A DNA stretch of 64,000 nt from Ovis canadensis (GCF_042477335.2 NC_091260.1:48131001-48195000), one strand, 5' to 3'. Shown: positions 44,592-55,559, counted from the first letter of the stretch. The notes: generated from the sequence alone by a model not told the origin. Made by a program: numbers and translations.

Positions 44592-44960
44592 TTATTGAAA
44601 TATTAATGACCTACTATTTGCCAGGCATCCACAAGATAGCCCGAGTCTGTCCTATATAGACCCTTATGAAGTGAACAGAAAATGAATAAATATTGAACAC
44701 AAATAAAACAGAATTTCAGCTATTACTCTATGCTGGGAAGAAAACAAAGCAGGGTAATGTGCTGGAAATTACTAGGAATAACTAAGATGACTGTGAGAGC
44801 CGATTCAGGAGATGGTGTGATATCCTCAGAGAGTGGGTGATGATTAGGAACCCATTGTCCAGGGATGCAGGGAGAGCAGTCCAGGCAGAGGTGGGAAGGA
44901 GGCAAATGTGGATGGACAGTGAGAGCAAGGGGAAGGTGGGACAAGATGGACTAGGAAGTA
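44592..44960 (-). mobile_element. L2 LINE 3' region
   Basis: 'acctactatttgccaggcat' then 'gagcagtccaggcagaggtg' and 'gacagtgagagcaaggggaa' are the complement of the L2 3' region. Confidence 0.6.
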
Positions 44961-45084
44961 GGCAGGAATCAGATACATGCTTCCCCCTTTTGTTGTTTCT
45001 TTTCAAACTGGGGATATACATATTTGCTGAAAAATAAATTATTCTCATTGGGAACAGTAAAAGTAGTTTTAAGCTGTTTTTTCT

Positions 45085-45350
45085 TTTATTTGGCTTTTAG
45101 TTGTTTTTTTTAATTGGTGGATAATTGCTTTACAATGTTGTGTTGGTTTCTGCTGTACAACAAAAATGCGAATCAGTCATAACTATACATATATATGTCA
45201 TTACAGAGCATCAGGCTAGGCTCCCTGTGTTTTATAGCAGGTTCCCACTAGCTACCTGTTTTATATATGATAATGTATATATATATCAATGCTACTTTCT
45301 AAATTCATCCCACCGTCTTCTTCCCCACTATGTGGTTTAGTTTTTTAAGG
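45085..45350 (-). mobile_element. L1 3' end
   Basis: 'ggtggataattgctttacaa', 'gtttctgctgtacaacaaaa', 'gcatcaggctaggctccctg' and 'ttcatcccaccgtcttcttc' are the complement of an L1 3' UTR distinct from the younger copies. Confidence 0.82.
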
Positions 45351-45984
45351 CTTATATCCATGGTTATTCTTTGTGTTTTCTGACTGGTGGGACCCCATGC
45401 CACACATATTATTACAAATTTTGAAAATCACAGCTTGTATCTAATATTTCATTGTCCTCTTAGAAAAGTACGCTTTTCTTTACACTAGAACAATTACTGT
45501 GCCCTATGGCCTGTCAGGGAAGAAGTAAAAAAAAAAAAGCTTGTTTTCTTAGAATGTAATATCAGCTTTTCCCAGTTTCCCCATTATGTTGGGCCACTGA
45601 TGACTTAATTTCAATTATATTGTGTCACCAATGGTTGTTCAGCTTTCTAGCTAATTTACCAGATTTTTAAGTTATTGCCCACTCATTACGAGGACATTGT
45701 GCTGTACCATAAAGAAAGTTCCTTTCTAATGCAATAAACAACTGTATATGTATTCTTAGGAATAATTTCTATGCATTTCAACAGAGGAGGAACAAAAGAT
45801 ATGAAAATTAGCCACTGCACACTTTAGATCAAAAAATGAGGATTTTATACAGAATTATAAAAGTTTAGAGTTAGAGATTGCCATTGGAGTCTGCTAGCCA
45901 ACCCTCATTATAGAGATGAAGAACATTAAACCCCAAAATGTTAGCAACTTTCACATAATTACTTCCTCAAAAAGATAAGGTTCT
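45351..45984. other. Unassigned stretch
   Basis: An A12 run at about 45527-45538 lacks a nearby AATAAA. Nothing else recognised. Confidence 0.45.
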
Positions 45985-46108
45985 AGGGACTTCCCTGGTG
46001 GTCCAGTGGCTAAAACTTTGCCTTCCAGTGAAGGGGGCACAGGACCGATCCCTGGTCAGGGTGCTAAGAGCCCACATGTCTTGCGGCCAAAAGAACAAAA
46101 CAAAAAAC
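45985..46108 (+). mobile_element. CHR-2-type SINE
   Basis: 'agggacttccctggtggtcc', 'gaccgatccctggtcagggt' and 'gcggccaaaagaac' match CHR-2; ends in an A-rich tail. Confidence 0.85.
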
Positions 46109-47149
46109 AGAAGCAATACTGTAACAAATTTAAATAAAGGCTTTAAAAATGGTCCATATTAAACAGAAAATATTCTAACTAAAATTCAAATTACTTATTT
46201 CTATAGCTTGTGCTCTTTCTATTCATAAACACAGGAAAACATATGTTTGCTGTGTACAAAGGAAATTAAATTCTTATGAAGAATTAAGGGAAAAATAAAG
46301 CTTTCATTCAACTCTATATGAGTACATTTTATTGAGTATTCGTTTAGGACCAAATTATCCTCACTGATCCAAGCTTCCAACAGAGTGAGCTTCATAACTT
46401 CTACATTTCACATTTTAGTAGCTCTAAAATATGAAAAATGAAGGACTAAATAGCAGGAAGTTGTATGCCCCACTTTGCCAAGAGTTAGAGGAATTTGGGA
46501 TAAACATGAGTCCAGATCTTGGTTTTTAGGGTGTGATTGAACTCCTAGATTCATCTGTTTTTAAAACTGTAAGAAATTATTGGTATTGTGCACTAAAATC
46601 TTCCATGCTGTTATAACCAAATGGTATGATACCTACTTAAAGAAAAGCATGCAGTTTCAAAAGTGAGACCCTCGATTTTCTTTTTTGGCTAAATTGAGAA
46701 ATATTCTTCTGAAATACAATAGCGTTTTTCACTGACAGGTGCTCTGTCCCAGCTGGTAAGTGGTAAAGCAAAAGATCCCTGAAAACCTTTCAATGGCCAT
46801 GTCAATCTGTCCTGGCCACCAGAGAACTGTATACAGGAAACATTTGGATTTATGCTCACTATTTCAAATCAATATTAGGTAAGGAGTGCTGATGATATCG
46901 TTCTCTAGGATAGCTGGATCAAGAGCTTACCCCCTGCTCAGTAGTGACCTGAGGGACACAGAAACTAGGGATGCCCCAGATCAGACCATGAACACCTACA
47001 AGGAGGCTTTCAACTTTGTATCTCAAAGGTGCAGCAGACGGCAGACAGCAATATGAGGAACCAGCCAATGCATATTAAGGTGCAAAGGGTAGAAGAAGAG
47101 AAGAAGATGGATATGTTTTAAAGACTCTCTATGAGCTGAGCTCCATGGG
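46109..47149. other. Unassigned stretch
   Basis: No recognised repeats, frames or motifs; composition is AT-rich and even. Confidence 0.45.
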
Positions 47150-47320
47150 AGTCTCTTTGAATATTATATCATTTGTCTCCCAATACTCTTTGAAGAGGGA
47201 TTAGAGCTATTTCATAAAGAAAGAAAATGAGGATCAGAGAGTTTAAATAAGTTCCTCAAAATTACACTGTTCCTCAGTAGAACAGCCAGAATTTGAACTG
47301 ATTCCAAACCAACGCTCCTC
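47150..47320 (-). mobile_element. MIR remnant
   Basis: 'gaaaatgaggatcagagagt' and 'agaacagccagaatttgaac' are the complement of the MIR core. Confidence 0.7.
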
Positions 47321-48117
47321 CCCCGACTGAGAGATTAATTCATAACCCAGTTCTGTATCCATTGATGGCATCCAGGTATGAGAAGCAAGAAAGCATTATG
47401 TGGGTTTGGTCAAGTAATTTGAAAGAAGAATTTGTGAGCTGCTGTTTTATTTTTCTGAGACATAGGCCTGCCAAATTTTAAATAGGACAACAGTCTTGTT
47501 TCTTAGACTTAGGATTAAGTATTTTTGATCTTTTTCTTGCAACATCAGAAATATGACTTAGCTTTAGAAAATATGTCTTGAACACAAAATGAGGATTTAT
47601 AAATAAATTAGTTCTGACTCTAACTGCTGACATGCCCATTACTGTCTCAAGCTCTCAAATCTAAAAATTTCTGCATCTTTCTTGGCCCACCACCACCAGG
47701 AACTGCCACTCCCTAGCACTGGTTTCATACATTTTAATTTTCAGATCCAAATGTTCAGATCTGGTAATAAAACAGGTCAAATCAGCCAGTGCTTGAAAAG
47801 TGACAATCCAGGTACAGACCATTGGCCCAACAATGGTTTTCTTTGTAACAAATAATCGAAGTGTATCCCTGATACAGTGAGTAAGAATGAAGATGAGTTA
47901 TGCTTCAAAATCACTCATAATAGAGCAAGGAATTCAGGTTAGATGGCTCCTCACCTTATAGTCAGGTACCAGCAGCATCTGGTCATCAAAGTCTGAAGGC
48001 TTTATTATCTTTTGAGAATCAGTACATCCAAGGAGCACTCAATCCAATGACTCTTCTTCCTTAAGGAATATGAGGCTGAAATATTTTTGTTTTAATACCA
48101 AAAAGATAGAGTTATAA
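47321..48117. other. Unassigned stretch
   Basis: Nothing recognised on either strand. Confidence 0.45.
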
Positions 48118-48341
48118 CACTAGCCAGTATTTATTTAGCAGTTAACATGGGCCGGACCTGCACAGGCACTTCACTTTTGATTCGCATATGGGACTGTGAG
48201 GTAGGCATTATCATCCCCGTGGTCCATAAGAACGCTAAAGTTCAAAGTTGTTGTATAACTTCTTCGAGTTCATACAGTAAATGGCAGTACAGGCCATGAA
48301 GTCCATGAAGTCCAGCTGGGCTCAAGGTTGAGCCTTGGGCG
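48118..48341 (-). mobile_element. MIR remnant
   Basis: 'tagccagtatttatttagca', 'actgtgaggtaggcattatc' and 'cagtaaatggcagtacaggc' follow the MIR complement from tail towards head. Confidence 0.75.
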
Positions 48342-48350
48342 TAACTGCTT

Positions 48351-48400
48351 GCTGTGCTTAATCACTCGGCTGTATCCAACTCTTTGCGACCCCATGGATA
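48351..48400 (-). mobile_element. 50-bp Bov-A tail insertion with TSD
   Basis: Only about 50 bases of the SINE 3' end ('aatcactcggctgtatccaa' to 'cgaccccatggata'). A perfect TSD TAACTGCTT (48342-48350, 48401-48409) shows that this very short piece retroposed as such. Confidence 0.92.
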
Positions 48401-48766
48401 TAACTGCTTAGTGAGTCCAATTTCCTCTGCCTGAATCAGAGATTCAGACTTTTGTGACATGCCTACCATTCCAGGGAACTCAGAATATGGAGTAGAATGT
48501 GCAACAAAATATAAAAGACTAGTGTTTTATGGTGAACACACGTTTTAAGATTTACCTAATGGGTCAATCCTGTTTCCCATCCTGGTGATATTCCTCTGCC
48601 TCAAACGTTCTAATTTGCCTTAAAAACACCAGTGCTTGTGACTCCTTCAACTAGGGGTTTACCTGAAACTTTCTTCAACTTATTTGTGTTTTCAGTGTCA
48701 ACCACCTCTTTGATTACTTCAGTGACACACAATAAAATGTCAGTAATAACAAAAGAGGTTTCCTTA

Positions 48767-48850
48767 TTCAGGGATCATCCTGGCCCAGGGATCAAACCCG
48801 GGTCTCCTACATTGCAGGCAGACTCTTTACTGTCTGAGTCATCAGGAAAT
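48767..48850 (-). mobile_element. Bov-tA head fragment
   Basis: Reverse copy containing only the tRNA-like head, with B-box complement GGGATCAAACCC and 'gtctgagtcatcaggaaat'. Confidence 0.88.
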
Positions 48851-48862
48851 CTTAACAATAAA

Positions 48863-49095
48863 AGCAGTTAATAATTGTTGAGTGCTTCTTCTGTGTTCAT
48901 AATTAACTCAGTTAATCCTCACTGCCCTGTGAGGAAGATAGTTCAGTCAATCTCTATTAGAAGATAGTCAGTCTCTATTAGAGATGAGGAAATCAGGGCT
49001 CAGTGAGGTTAAGTCACTTCACCAAGGATGTTCAATTTATAAATGGGGTAAATGGTGAAGCAAGGTCTCCATCTAACCTCTAAGAGTCCACAAAG
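48863..49095 (-). mobile_element. MIR with internal microduplication
   Basis: 'attgttgagtgcttcttctg', 'tcctcactgccctgtgagga' and 'gatgaggaaatcagggctca' are MIR complement. A block around 'gatagttcagtcaatctcta' is repeated once (48936-48961 and 48963-48983). Confidence 0.8.
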
Positions 49096-49106
49096 TATGC
49101 TCTAAA

Positions 49107-49285
49107 CCCTGATACTCAAAGTGTGGTCCCCAGACCAGCGCCAGCACTAGTATCATCTGAGAGCTTGTGAGACATGCAGAAACTTGGGCCCCAGCCTAAG
49201 ATATTAAGACCAGATGTGAATCTTAACAAGCACTACAGATGTTGGGTGTGCACCTTCAAGGAAGAGAGGCACCACTTTAAATGAC
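49107..49285 (+). mobile_element. MER5A-type hAT DNA transposon
   Basis: 'actcaaagtgtggtccccag' and 'tatcatctgagagcttgtga' at the left, 'cttgggccccagcctaagat' in the middle; near full length for this MITE-like family. Confidence 0.85.
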
Positions 49286-50102
49286 ACTCTTGACCAGAGG
49301 TGAGGTGGCCAACTGTCCTGGTTCACCTGGGACTAAGGGCTGCATGGGACATGGTGCTAAAATGAAGCAGGTCTCAGGCAGACCAGGCTGAGCTGGTCAC
49401 ACTGACTATAGGACTAGGCACTGGTACTCTCGGAAGAGAGGTCAGTGAGTATTTTACCCCTTTGTGGGTGTAAAGTACACCCTGTGTTTGCTTTCCACCT
49501 GCCCTGTGTCATAAGAGCATGCTGAGTATGTCTTCAGATGGTGATACTGATCCTGTCAATGTGGATGGGAAACACCATTGAGGAAAGATGGGCCTCCAGC
49601 CCTCAGATCCCTATGCATTCTCAACATCCACCTCTGGGTTCCTGAATTTGACATTTGACCTAAGCCATGATAGGAAGCAACTTTTTCCCTCATATCAATT
49701 GCATCAATCTTATATCAATCTTCCTCACTGTATTATAATGTGAGGAAGATTCCCACATGAATCATTTCCCACATCCCAAATGAACACATTAAAATTGCAA
49801 ACAAGTACATTCACACTTAACTGTCTTATGGGTTCATTCATTTAGTTCTTGAATCTGTTTTTCTAAAACATCAATAAAATCCAGATGTGTGAAAAACTCT
49901 CATTATTTTAATACTAATGATGTCCATAAGAAAAATTTAAATCTGTGTGTTATAATTCATTCAGACATTACCATCTCAGTGCTTTGTAGAAACTAAGGTT
50001 TAAGCCATTGCTACAGATTTCTCCTAATGAAGGAGAAATTGTAGAGTTTTTTAAACCCAAAACATGGTCTACAAAGACTTTGCTCATTTTCAACAAAAAT
50101 AG
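49286..50102. other. Unassigned stretch
   Basis: 'atatcaatcttcctcactgt' and 'gaggaagattcccacatgaa' form a loose local inverted pattern around 49720-49755. No gene or repeat recognised. Confidence 0.4.
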
Positions 50103-50182
50103 TATTGGGTTGGCCAGAAAGTTCATTTGGATTTTTCCATAACATCTTAAAAATCTGAATGAAGTTTTTGGCCAACACAATA
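50103..50182. mobile_element. Mariner-derived palindromic MITE (miR-2284/2285-like hairpin)
   Basis: The 34-base arms beginning TATTGGGTTGGCCAGAAAGT are inverted copies, identical at 29 of 34 positions, around a ~12-base centre. Three of the five differences still allow G:U pairs in RNA. The element starts and ends with TA, as mariner insertions do. Ruminant mariner palindromes of this sequence are the known source of the large miR-2284/2285 family. Whether this copy is expressed is unknown. Confidence 0.85.
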
Positions 50183-50580
50183 TATAAATTCTACATATGA
50201 AATCTAGAATGTTTCTTTGTCCCAAGGAGGGGAAAATCTTTTAACATATTTTAAATAATAATATTTATATGCAGAATATACAGCAATTTTGGCATATGGA
50301 GCAAAATTATTCCCCTTTTGGACTTTAATTTACTTTGTGGGCAATGAGAAAGTCTTGGCATTATTCTCAACTATTAACACCTGGTGGAGAGAGGACTAAA
50401 GTCTTCCATGGCCAAGATTGAATCTCCCAATTATTTCATTACTTCACTCTCCTCTCAGACTTGGGAACAGCTTCTCAGACCCCTACTTGGTACTAGCACT
50501 ACCTGTGACCTCATTGTCATTTATGTTTAAACTTTTATCTTGAATCTCAACCACACTGAGCAATTTTAATGCAATCACTG
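50183..50580. other. Unassigned stretch
   Basis: No recognised feature between the mariner palindrome and the L2 remnant. Confidence 0.45.
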
Positions 50581-51300
50581 TCATTCATCCATTTATTCAG
50601 AAAACATTTACTGATCACCAACCATGTTAAGTCTTGCATAATAAATAATTAAAATGTCTTTGGTGCTTTAAGTGACTATAAGATAAAATTCAGAAAAATA
50701 AACACAATACAGCAGAAAATATTTCAACAGACATTACAAATGTACATGGGCTTCCCTGGTGGTTCAGTGGTAAAGAATCCACCTGCCAATGCAGGAGACA
50801 CAGGTTTGATTCCTGGATTGGCAAGATACACTGGAGAAGGAAAATGACAACCCATTCCAGTATTCTTGCCTGGGAAATCCTGTGGACAGAGGAGCCTGGA
50901 GAGCTACAGCCCATGGAGTCACAAAAGTGGAGGACACGACTTAGTGACTACACAGCAACAGATGTACATAAAAAGAACTTGGAAATGCAAAGGTTCAAAA
51001 GATTCTTCTTACTTGTAAGATCAGGGAAGAATATTAGGGAGAAAATCACATTTGAACTGGTCGCTTGTGAGATGTCTAGAGAAGGAAGCCACATGTAGAA
51101 GTCCGTGGCAGGAGCGAATAGGGCATGCCTTGGAGGTAAAACATGTCTGATTTGGCTAGAGTTTATGAAGAGAAGCTGGGAGAGCTGAGGTTTTAAAGAA
51201 ATTTGGAAACTGACTATGTGGTTTGAGATATAATCCAGTAAAGATCAGGAAGTCAATGAAGCTTTCTGAACAAGGAATTGTCATAGTCTGACAAAACTGT
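50581..51300 (-). mobile_element. L2 LINE remnant, split by a SINE
   Basis: 'catccatttattcagaaaac', 'gaagctttctgaacaaggaa' and 'attgtcatagtctgac' match the L2 complement on either side of a Bov-tA (50748-50961). Confidence 0.6.
50748..50961 (+). mobile_element. Bov-tA SINE inside L2
   Basis: Full-length copy ending in 'gactacacagcaacag'. TSD ATGTACAT at 50740-50747 and 50962-50969. Confidence 0.94.
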
Positions 51301-51649
51301 ATTCATCCTCCAGGAATGTATAGGAAGAGCAAAGCAGGCGACAAACTCATGGTGCAGAATTTATTCAGAGCCTGTTAAAACAGTCCCAGGATAAGTAACA
51401 AAATCTACCTTAGAATGTCTTTCTGCCACCCTTAGCCATTGGCCTTCCTTTTCATCAAATACACTTACCGATGATTTATCTATCTGACGTTCAGTATCTC
51501 TGAAAGAATATTTTTGTCTTTCGTTTTTTTTTTACTTTTTGCACCAAAAAGTCTTCAAGTAATTCTTAGTTAAGAAGTACAGAAGAGGGTAGCTTTAACA
51601 GCATATACAGAGAGACACTATTGTTTTCAACAACAACAACAAAAACCTT
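51301..51649. other. Unassigned stretch
   Basis: A T-run lies at about 51523-51532. No gene or repeat recognised. Confidence 0.45.
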
Positions 51650-51875
51650 CTCATTTATTAAGCACATAGTATATATACCATGTGCAGTATGCTAGGTGCT
51701 CTGCATATAACTTGCTTAATTCTAAAAACAGCCCCATGAGGATGGTATTATTATTTCTATTGTAAAGATGGGGGGACTGTGGCTTTGGTGGTGTTGTTGC
51801 TCAGTTGTTCAGTCATGTCTGACTCTTTACAGCCCTGTGGACTGCCTGTGGCTTAGACAGGCTAATTCCATACAT
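51650..51875 (-). mobile_element. MIR remnant split by a Bov-A fragment
   Basis: 'gtatgctaggtgctctgcat', 'agccccatgaggatggtatt' and, after the insertion, 'cttagacaggctaattcc' are continuous MIR complement. Confidence 0.8.
51786..51845 (-). mobile_element. 60-bp Bov-A tail insertion with TSD
   Basis: Only the SINE 3' end ('tggtggtgttgttgctcagt' to 'cctgtggactgc'). TSD CTGTGGCTT at 51777-51785 and 51846-51854; removing one copy restores the MIR. Confidence 0.93.
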
Positions 51876-53983
51876 GAACTAAGGATATTGGGTTAATGTT
51901 ATTTTCAATATGAAGAATCCAGAATTCTCTCATTGTCTAAGAGTTTAGAACCTTGCTCTATTTTTAATTCTGATTTTCAGTCAGACCGAACACTTAATCA
52001 GTGTTCAATAACCCTAAGGGCACCAAGCTGGAGAGTCTGGGAGGGAATTACGGGGAGGCAGGCAATGGCTGTCAATCTTAGGACTCAAGGTTCCAGGCAA
52101 CACTGGGTGGAAATGGGGCAGAAAAATTATAAAGGGTGATGGCATTGTTCATTTTTTATTTAAATAATTCCTTCTAACACAATTACAGATGTTGTAGGAT
52201 CACTGGGGAAACTGAAGACTTTTAAACACATATTGTCAATTGGATAAAAGTCCTTGCACTACATGGATAAAATTAAGGTGAAGTTCAATATTCTTAGTAC
52301 AAGTAATCATTGGGTACAATGACTTGAACTAATCATTACTTAATACAAGTAATCATTGTCACCTGTTTCTGCCATCAAGTCCCCCACAGAATGACCTCCA
52401 CAGGGGGTCTAATTCCCCGCAGGCTTCCCTCCTAACTTCACTTAAAATCAAGCAAATATATTTCATCGTTTTTTGAATTGAGTACAGCCATGAAGTATCT
52501 GGTGAAACTCAGATCTGTTGGAATAATGAAAGCATGAAATCACTACCCAGTTTTCACAGGAAAGGCTAGAACATTTAATAGAAATCAGGCAAGGACAGGA
52601 ATCCATTTTGTCAAAGTGTCCCCTTAGCCAAAATTCTCAACGAAATAATTGTGGGTCCTTTCTCTTGGCAATTCTAAATATTCCTGTTTCATCCTCAGAA
52701 GTAAAGGAAGGTTCTGTTCTGTCTAGGCACAAAGCTGAATGACCAGACAGTGAAAAAAAGAACCCATTTTCCGTTTTTCTCCTGGTGAGACATTTTTCCT
52801 GGGGTCTTTCTCTTTCTAGGATCTCTAAATTACATTCAATGTAATCAGTTGTGTGTCTGAAAATGACACCACATTTCTAAAAGTCAGTTTGGGGAGGACG
52901 ACTAATTGTATAACATGGTGCCGTGTTCATCATGGTTTTCTACTTCACAGAGCTGGAATCTAAGTCAGAGGAGAGGCTTACTCAAGTTTTTATGGGATGG
53001 AAAACCTTAACTCTAGAGAAAATAAGACTAAAAATAATTTATTCAGTGTTCATCCATCTATTTCACAAATAGTTATTATCTACATGGCACTCTGCTGGGT
53101 GCTATGCAGAAACTTTTGGAAAGTGATTTTGTACAATTACAAGTTATACTTAGCTGACATATTTCAATGGATGTCCACGATGCTTCTGGAAATTAACACA
53201 GAAATAACAGAAACTGTGAGAACGCAGCCCAGACTGGGTTTAATTAAATAAGTGTTCATAAGATAATGATGAAAACCATTATGGTATATGGTCATGGTAT
53301 TCCATCAGTATTGCAGCCATATCTTTTCCAAGTGTTGGATATGGAATGAACCATCTATTAAAATAAGACATCATGTCTCAGATGTAATTACTTTTATGTC
53401 TTATTGAATGTAAAGTTGGTTTATGATTTATTATTATATTAATAATTATAACATTGCATATACTATATAAAATCACATTTAATTTATGTGCACATATGTG
53501 TGATGAGTAGGTAAAAAGAAAATAAAGACAGGCCAGGGAGTGGAGGAAGGAAGGAAAGGAAGAAAATGTGAGAAGAAAGAGAGCCTGTGCTTTCCAGATT
53601 CTTCCATTTCTCCTTATTCTGTCAAGAGAATGAAGTTTTCCACAAACTAAGGCACAATCGTCACCTTACTTTTTTTTTAATAAATTTAATTTCAGTGCTT
53701 CACTCAGCACAATTGATGTTTGATATCAGTTGTTCTTGGGGTCTGAAGGCTCACAGATGTCCCAAATAGAACACTTTCCATCCCAATCCAACCTTCTATG
53801 TCTTCTCCATCCAAGACTCTGAAGCCGATCAGTTGTGGTGCTCCATCATGGGTCAGGGGTCCTACATTGTGGACACTTGCCCAGGTGTTTGCTCAGCCCA
53901 TTTTGCATAGTGTGTGTGTAGGTGAGGGTAGGGGTAGAGGGGTGGGGAGGGTCCATAGAAACCATGGGAACCTCTAGTCTTTA
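51876..53983. other. Unassigned 2.1 kb stretch
   Basis: Contains a direct repeat ACAAGTAATCATTG (52299-52312, 52345-52358), a purine-rich AAGG patch (53541-53582) and the quadruplex motif at 53926-53951. No coding signature. Confidence 0.45.
53926..53951 (+). other. G-quadruplex motif (five G-runs)
   Basis: G-runs of 3, 4, 4, 4 and 3 with loops TA, TAGA, T and A. This satisfies the canonical quadruplex rule with a spare run. It lies about 30 bases upstream of a Bov-tA head, preceded by (TG)n. Confidence 0.8.
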
Positions 53984-54195
53984 AGGCTTCCCTGGTGGCT
54001 CAGACGGTAAAGTGTCTGCCTGCAGACAGGGAGACCCGGGTTCGATCCCTCGGTTGGGAAGATCCCCTGGAGAAGGAAATGGCAACCCACTCCAGTACTC
54101 TTGCCTGGAAAATTCCGTGGACTGAAAAGCCTGGTAGGCTACAGTCCATGGGCTTGCAAAGAGTCGGACACGACTGAGCGACTTCACTTCACTTC
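53984..54195 (+). mobile_element. Bov-tA SINE, well preserved
   Basis: Head with near-consensus B box (GGTTCGATCCC) and body close to consensus; ends in (CTTCA)n directly at the L1 boundary. Confidence 0.95.
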
Positions 54196-54290
54196 TTACA
54201 ACACGGTATTAGTTTCAGGTGTATAGCATAGTGATTCAGTATTTACGCAGATTATATTCCATTATAGGTTATTAAAAGATTATGGGCCTT

Positions 54291-54424
54291 TGTTGTAGTT
54301 TAGTTGCTAAGTCATGTCCCACTCATTTGCAACCCCATGCACTATCCATGGGATTTTCCAGGCAAGAATACTGGGATGGGTTGCCATTTCCTTCTCCAGG
54401 GATCTTCCAGACCCAGGACTCAAA
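54291..54424 (-). mobile_element. Bov-A/Bov-tA fragment inside L1
   Basis: Reverse body from 'tagttgctaagtcatgtccc' to 'cagacccaggactcaaacc', head missing; abuts an opposite-strand Bov-tA. Confidence 0.88.
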
Positions 54425-54640
54425 CCAGCTGGCATAGTGCCAAAGAATTCACCTGCCAGTGTAGGAGATGCAAGAGATGTGGGTTCAATCCCTGGATCTG
54501 GAAGATTCCCTGGAGAAGGCAATCCTAACCCAGTACAGTATTCATGGCTGGAAAATTCCATGGACAGCAGAGCCTGGGGGCCTAGAGTCCATGGGGTCAC
54601 AAATAGTCAGACATGATTGAATGACTGAGCACATATACAG
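54425..54640 (+). mobile_element. Bov-tA SINE inside L1
   Basis: Forward copy head-to-head with the preceding reverse fragment; head starts at 'agctggcatagtgccaaaga', tail at 'gattgaatgactgagcac'. Confidence 0.88.
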
Positions 54641-54832
54641 TATATCCTTATTGCTTATCTACTTTATACATAGAAGTTTGTATTAATATATTCATCCCAT
54701 ACCCCTAATTTGTCTGTCTCCCCTCCCTCTCTCAAGTAACCACAAATTTACTTTCTATATCTGTCAGTCTATTTCTCTTTTGCATATGTATTCATTTGTA
54801 CTATTTTTTAGATTCCACATATAAGTGATATT

Positions 54833-54884
54833 ACTGGAGTAGGCAACCCACTCCAATATCCTGCCTGGAAAATTGCACACACAT
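54833..54884 (+). mobile_element. Bov-A internal fragment inside L1
   Basis: About 50 bases of body ('actggagtaggcaacccact', 'ctgcctggaaaattgc') lie between two L1 segments. Confidence 0.8.
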
Positions 54885-54968
54885 AGCCAGGAGAGGAATT
54901 GCCAGATCAAATGATAGTCCTCGTCTTAGTTTTTTTAAGGAACTTCTCTAGTGGCTGCACCAGTTTAC

Positions 54969-55181
54969 TTCCCAAGTGGTGCAGTGATTAAAGAATCCAC
55001 CTGCCAATGCATGAGACGCAAGAGACGTGGGTTTGATCCCAGGGACAAGAAGATCCTCTGGAGTAGGAAATGGCAACCCACTCCAGCGTTCTTGCCTGGA
55101 GAATTCCATGGACAGAGGAGCCTTGTGAGTTACAGTCCCTGGGGTTGCAAAAACTCAAACATGACAGGGCACCCATCCACT
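54969..55181 (+). mobile_element. Bov-tA SINE inside L1
   Basis: Full-length copy. TSD GCACCAGTTTAC / GCATCAATTTAC (54957-54968, 55182-55193) consists of L1 sequence, confirming insertion into L1. Confidence 0.92.
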
Positions 55182-55225
55182 GCATCAATTTACCTTCGCA
55201 CCAAGAGTACGTGAGGGTGGGAACC

Positions 55226-55558
55226 TGTGCTTTTAATGATAAGATTTCAGTATAGAATCCTCCCCTTCTGACCTGAGAGTCTGCCATATTTGAGAGACAG
55301 AGAGTTTCAACCCTCTCTTTCTCTAGTCCCCACCATCCAACCACCTTCCTTAGATGAGATCACTTCTCTTTATATCCTCAAGAGTCCTCTTCACTTAAGA
55401 CAAGCCAGTTTAAACATCTCTGGAGACTAAAACTTGAAAAAATAAAGAAAAAAATAACATTTCATCTGAATTGAGAGAAATCCAGGCTAAAGAATTCAAA
55501 AAATTCTTCTTCCTTTTGGGAGGAAAATGCAAATATATCACATTTTTTTCAATATCAC
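55226..55558. other. Unassigned stretch
   Basis: Nothing recognised; A-rich at 55430-55460. Confidence 0.45.
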
Positions 55559-55559
55559 A

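Larger units (their letters stand above)
54196..55225 (-). mobile_element. L1 remnant fragmented by SINEs
   Basis: The pieces run in L1 order on the minus strand. They are 'gtgtatagcatagtgattca' (54196-54290), 'gtaaccacaaatttactttc' and 'gattccacatataagtgata' (54641-54832), 'gtggctgcaccagtttac' (54885-54968) and 'aatttaccttcgcaccaaga' (55182-55225). SINEs fill every gap. Confidence 0.8.
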
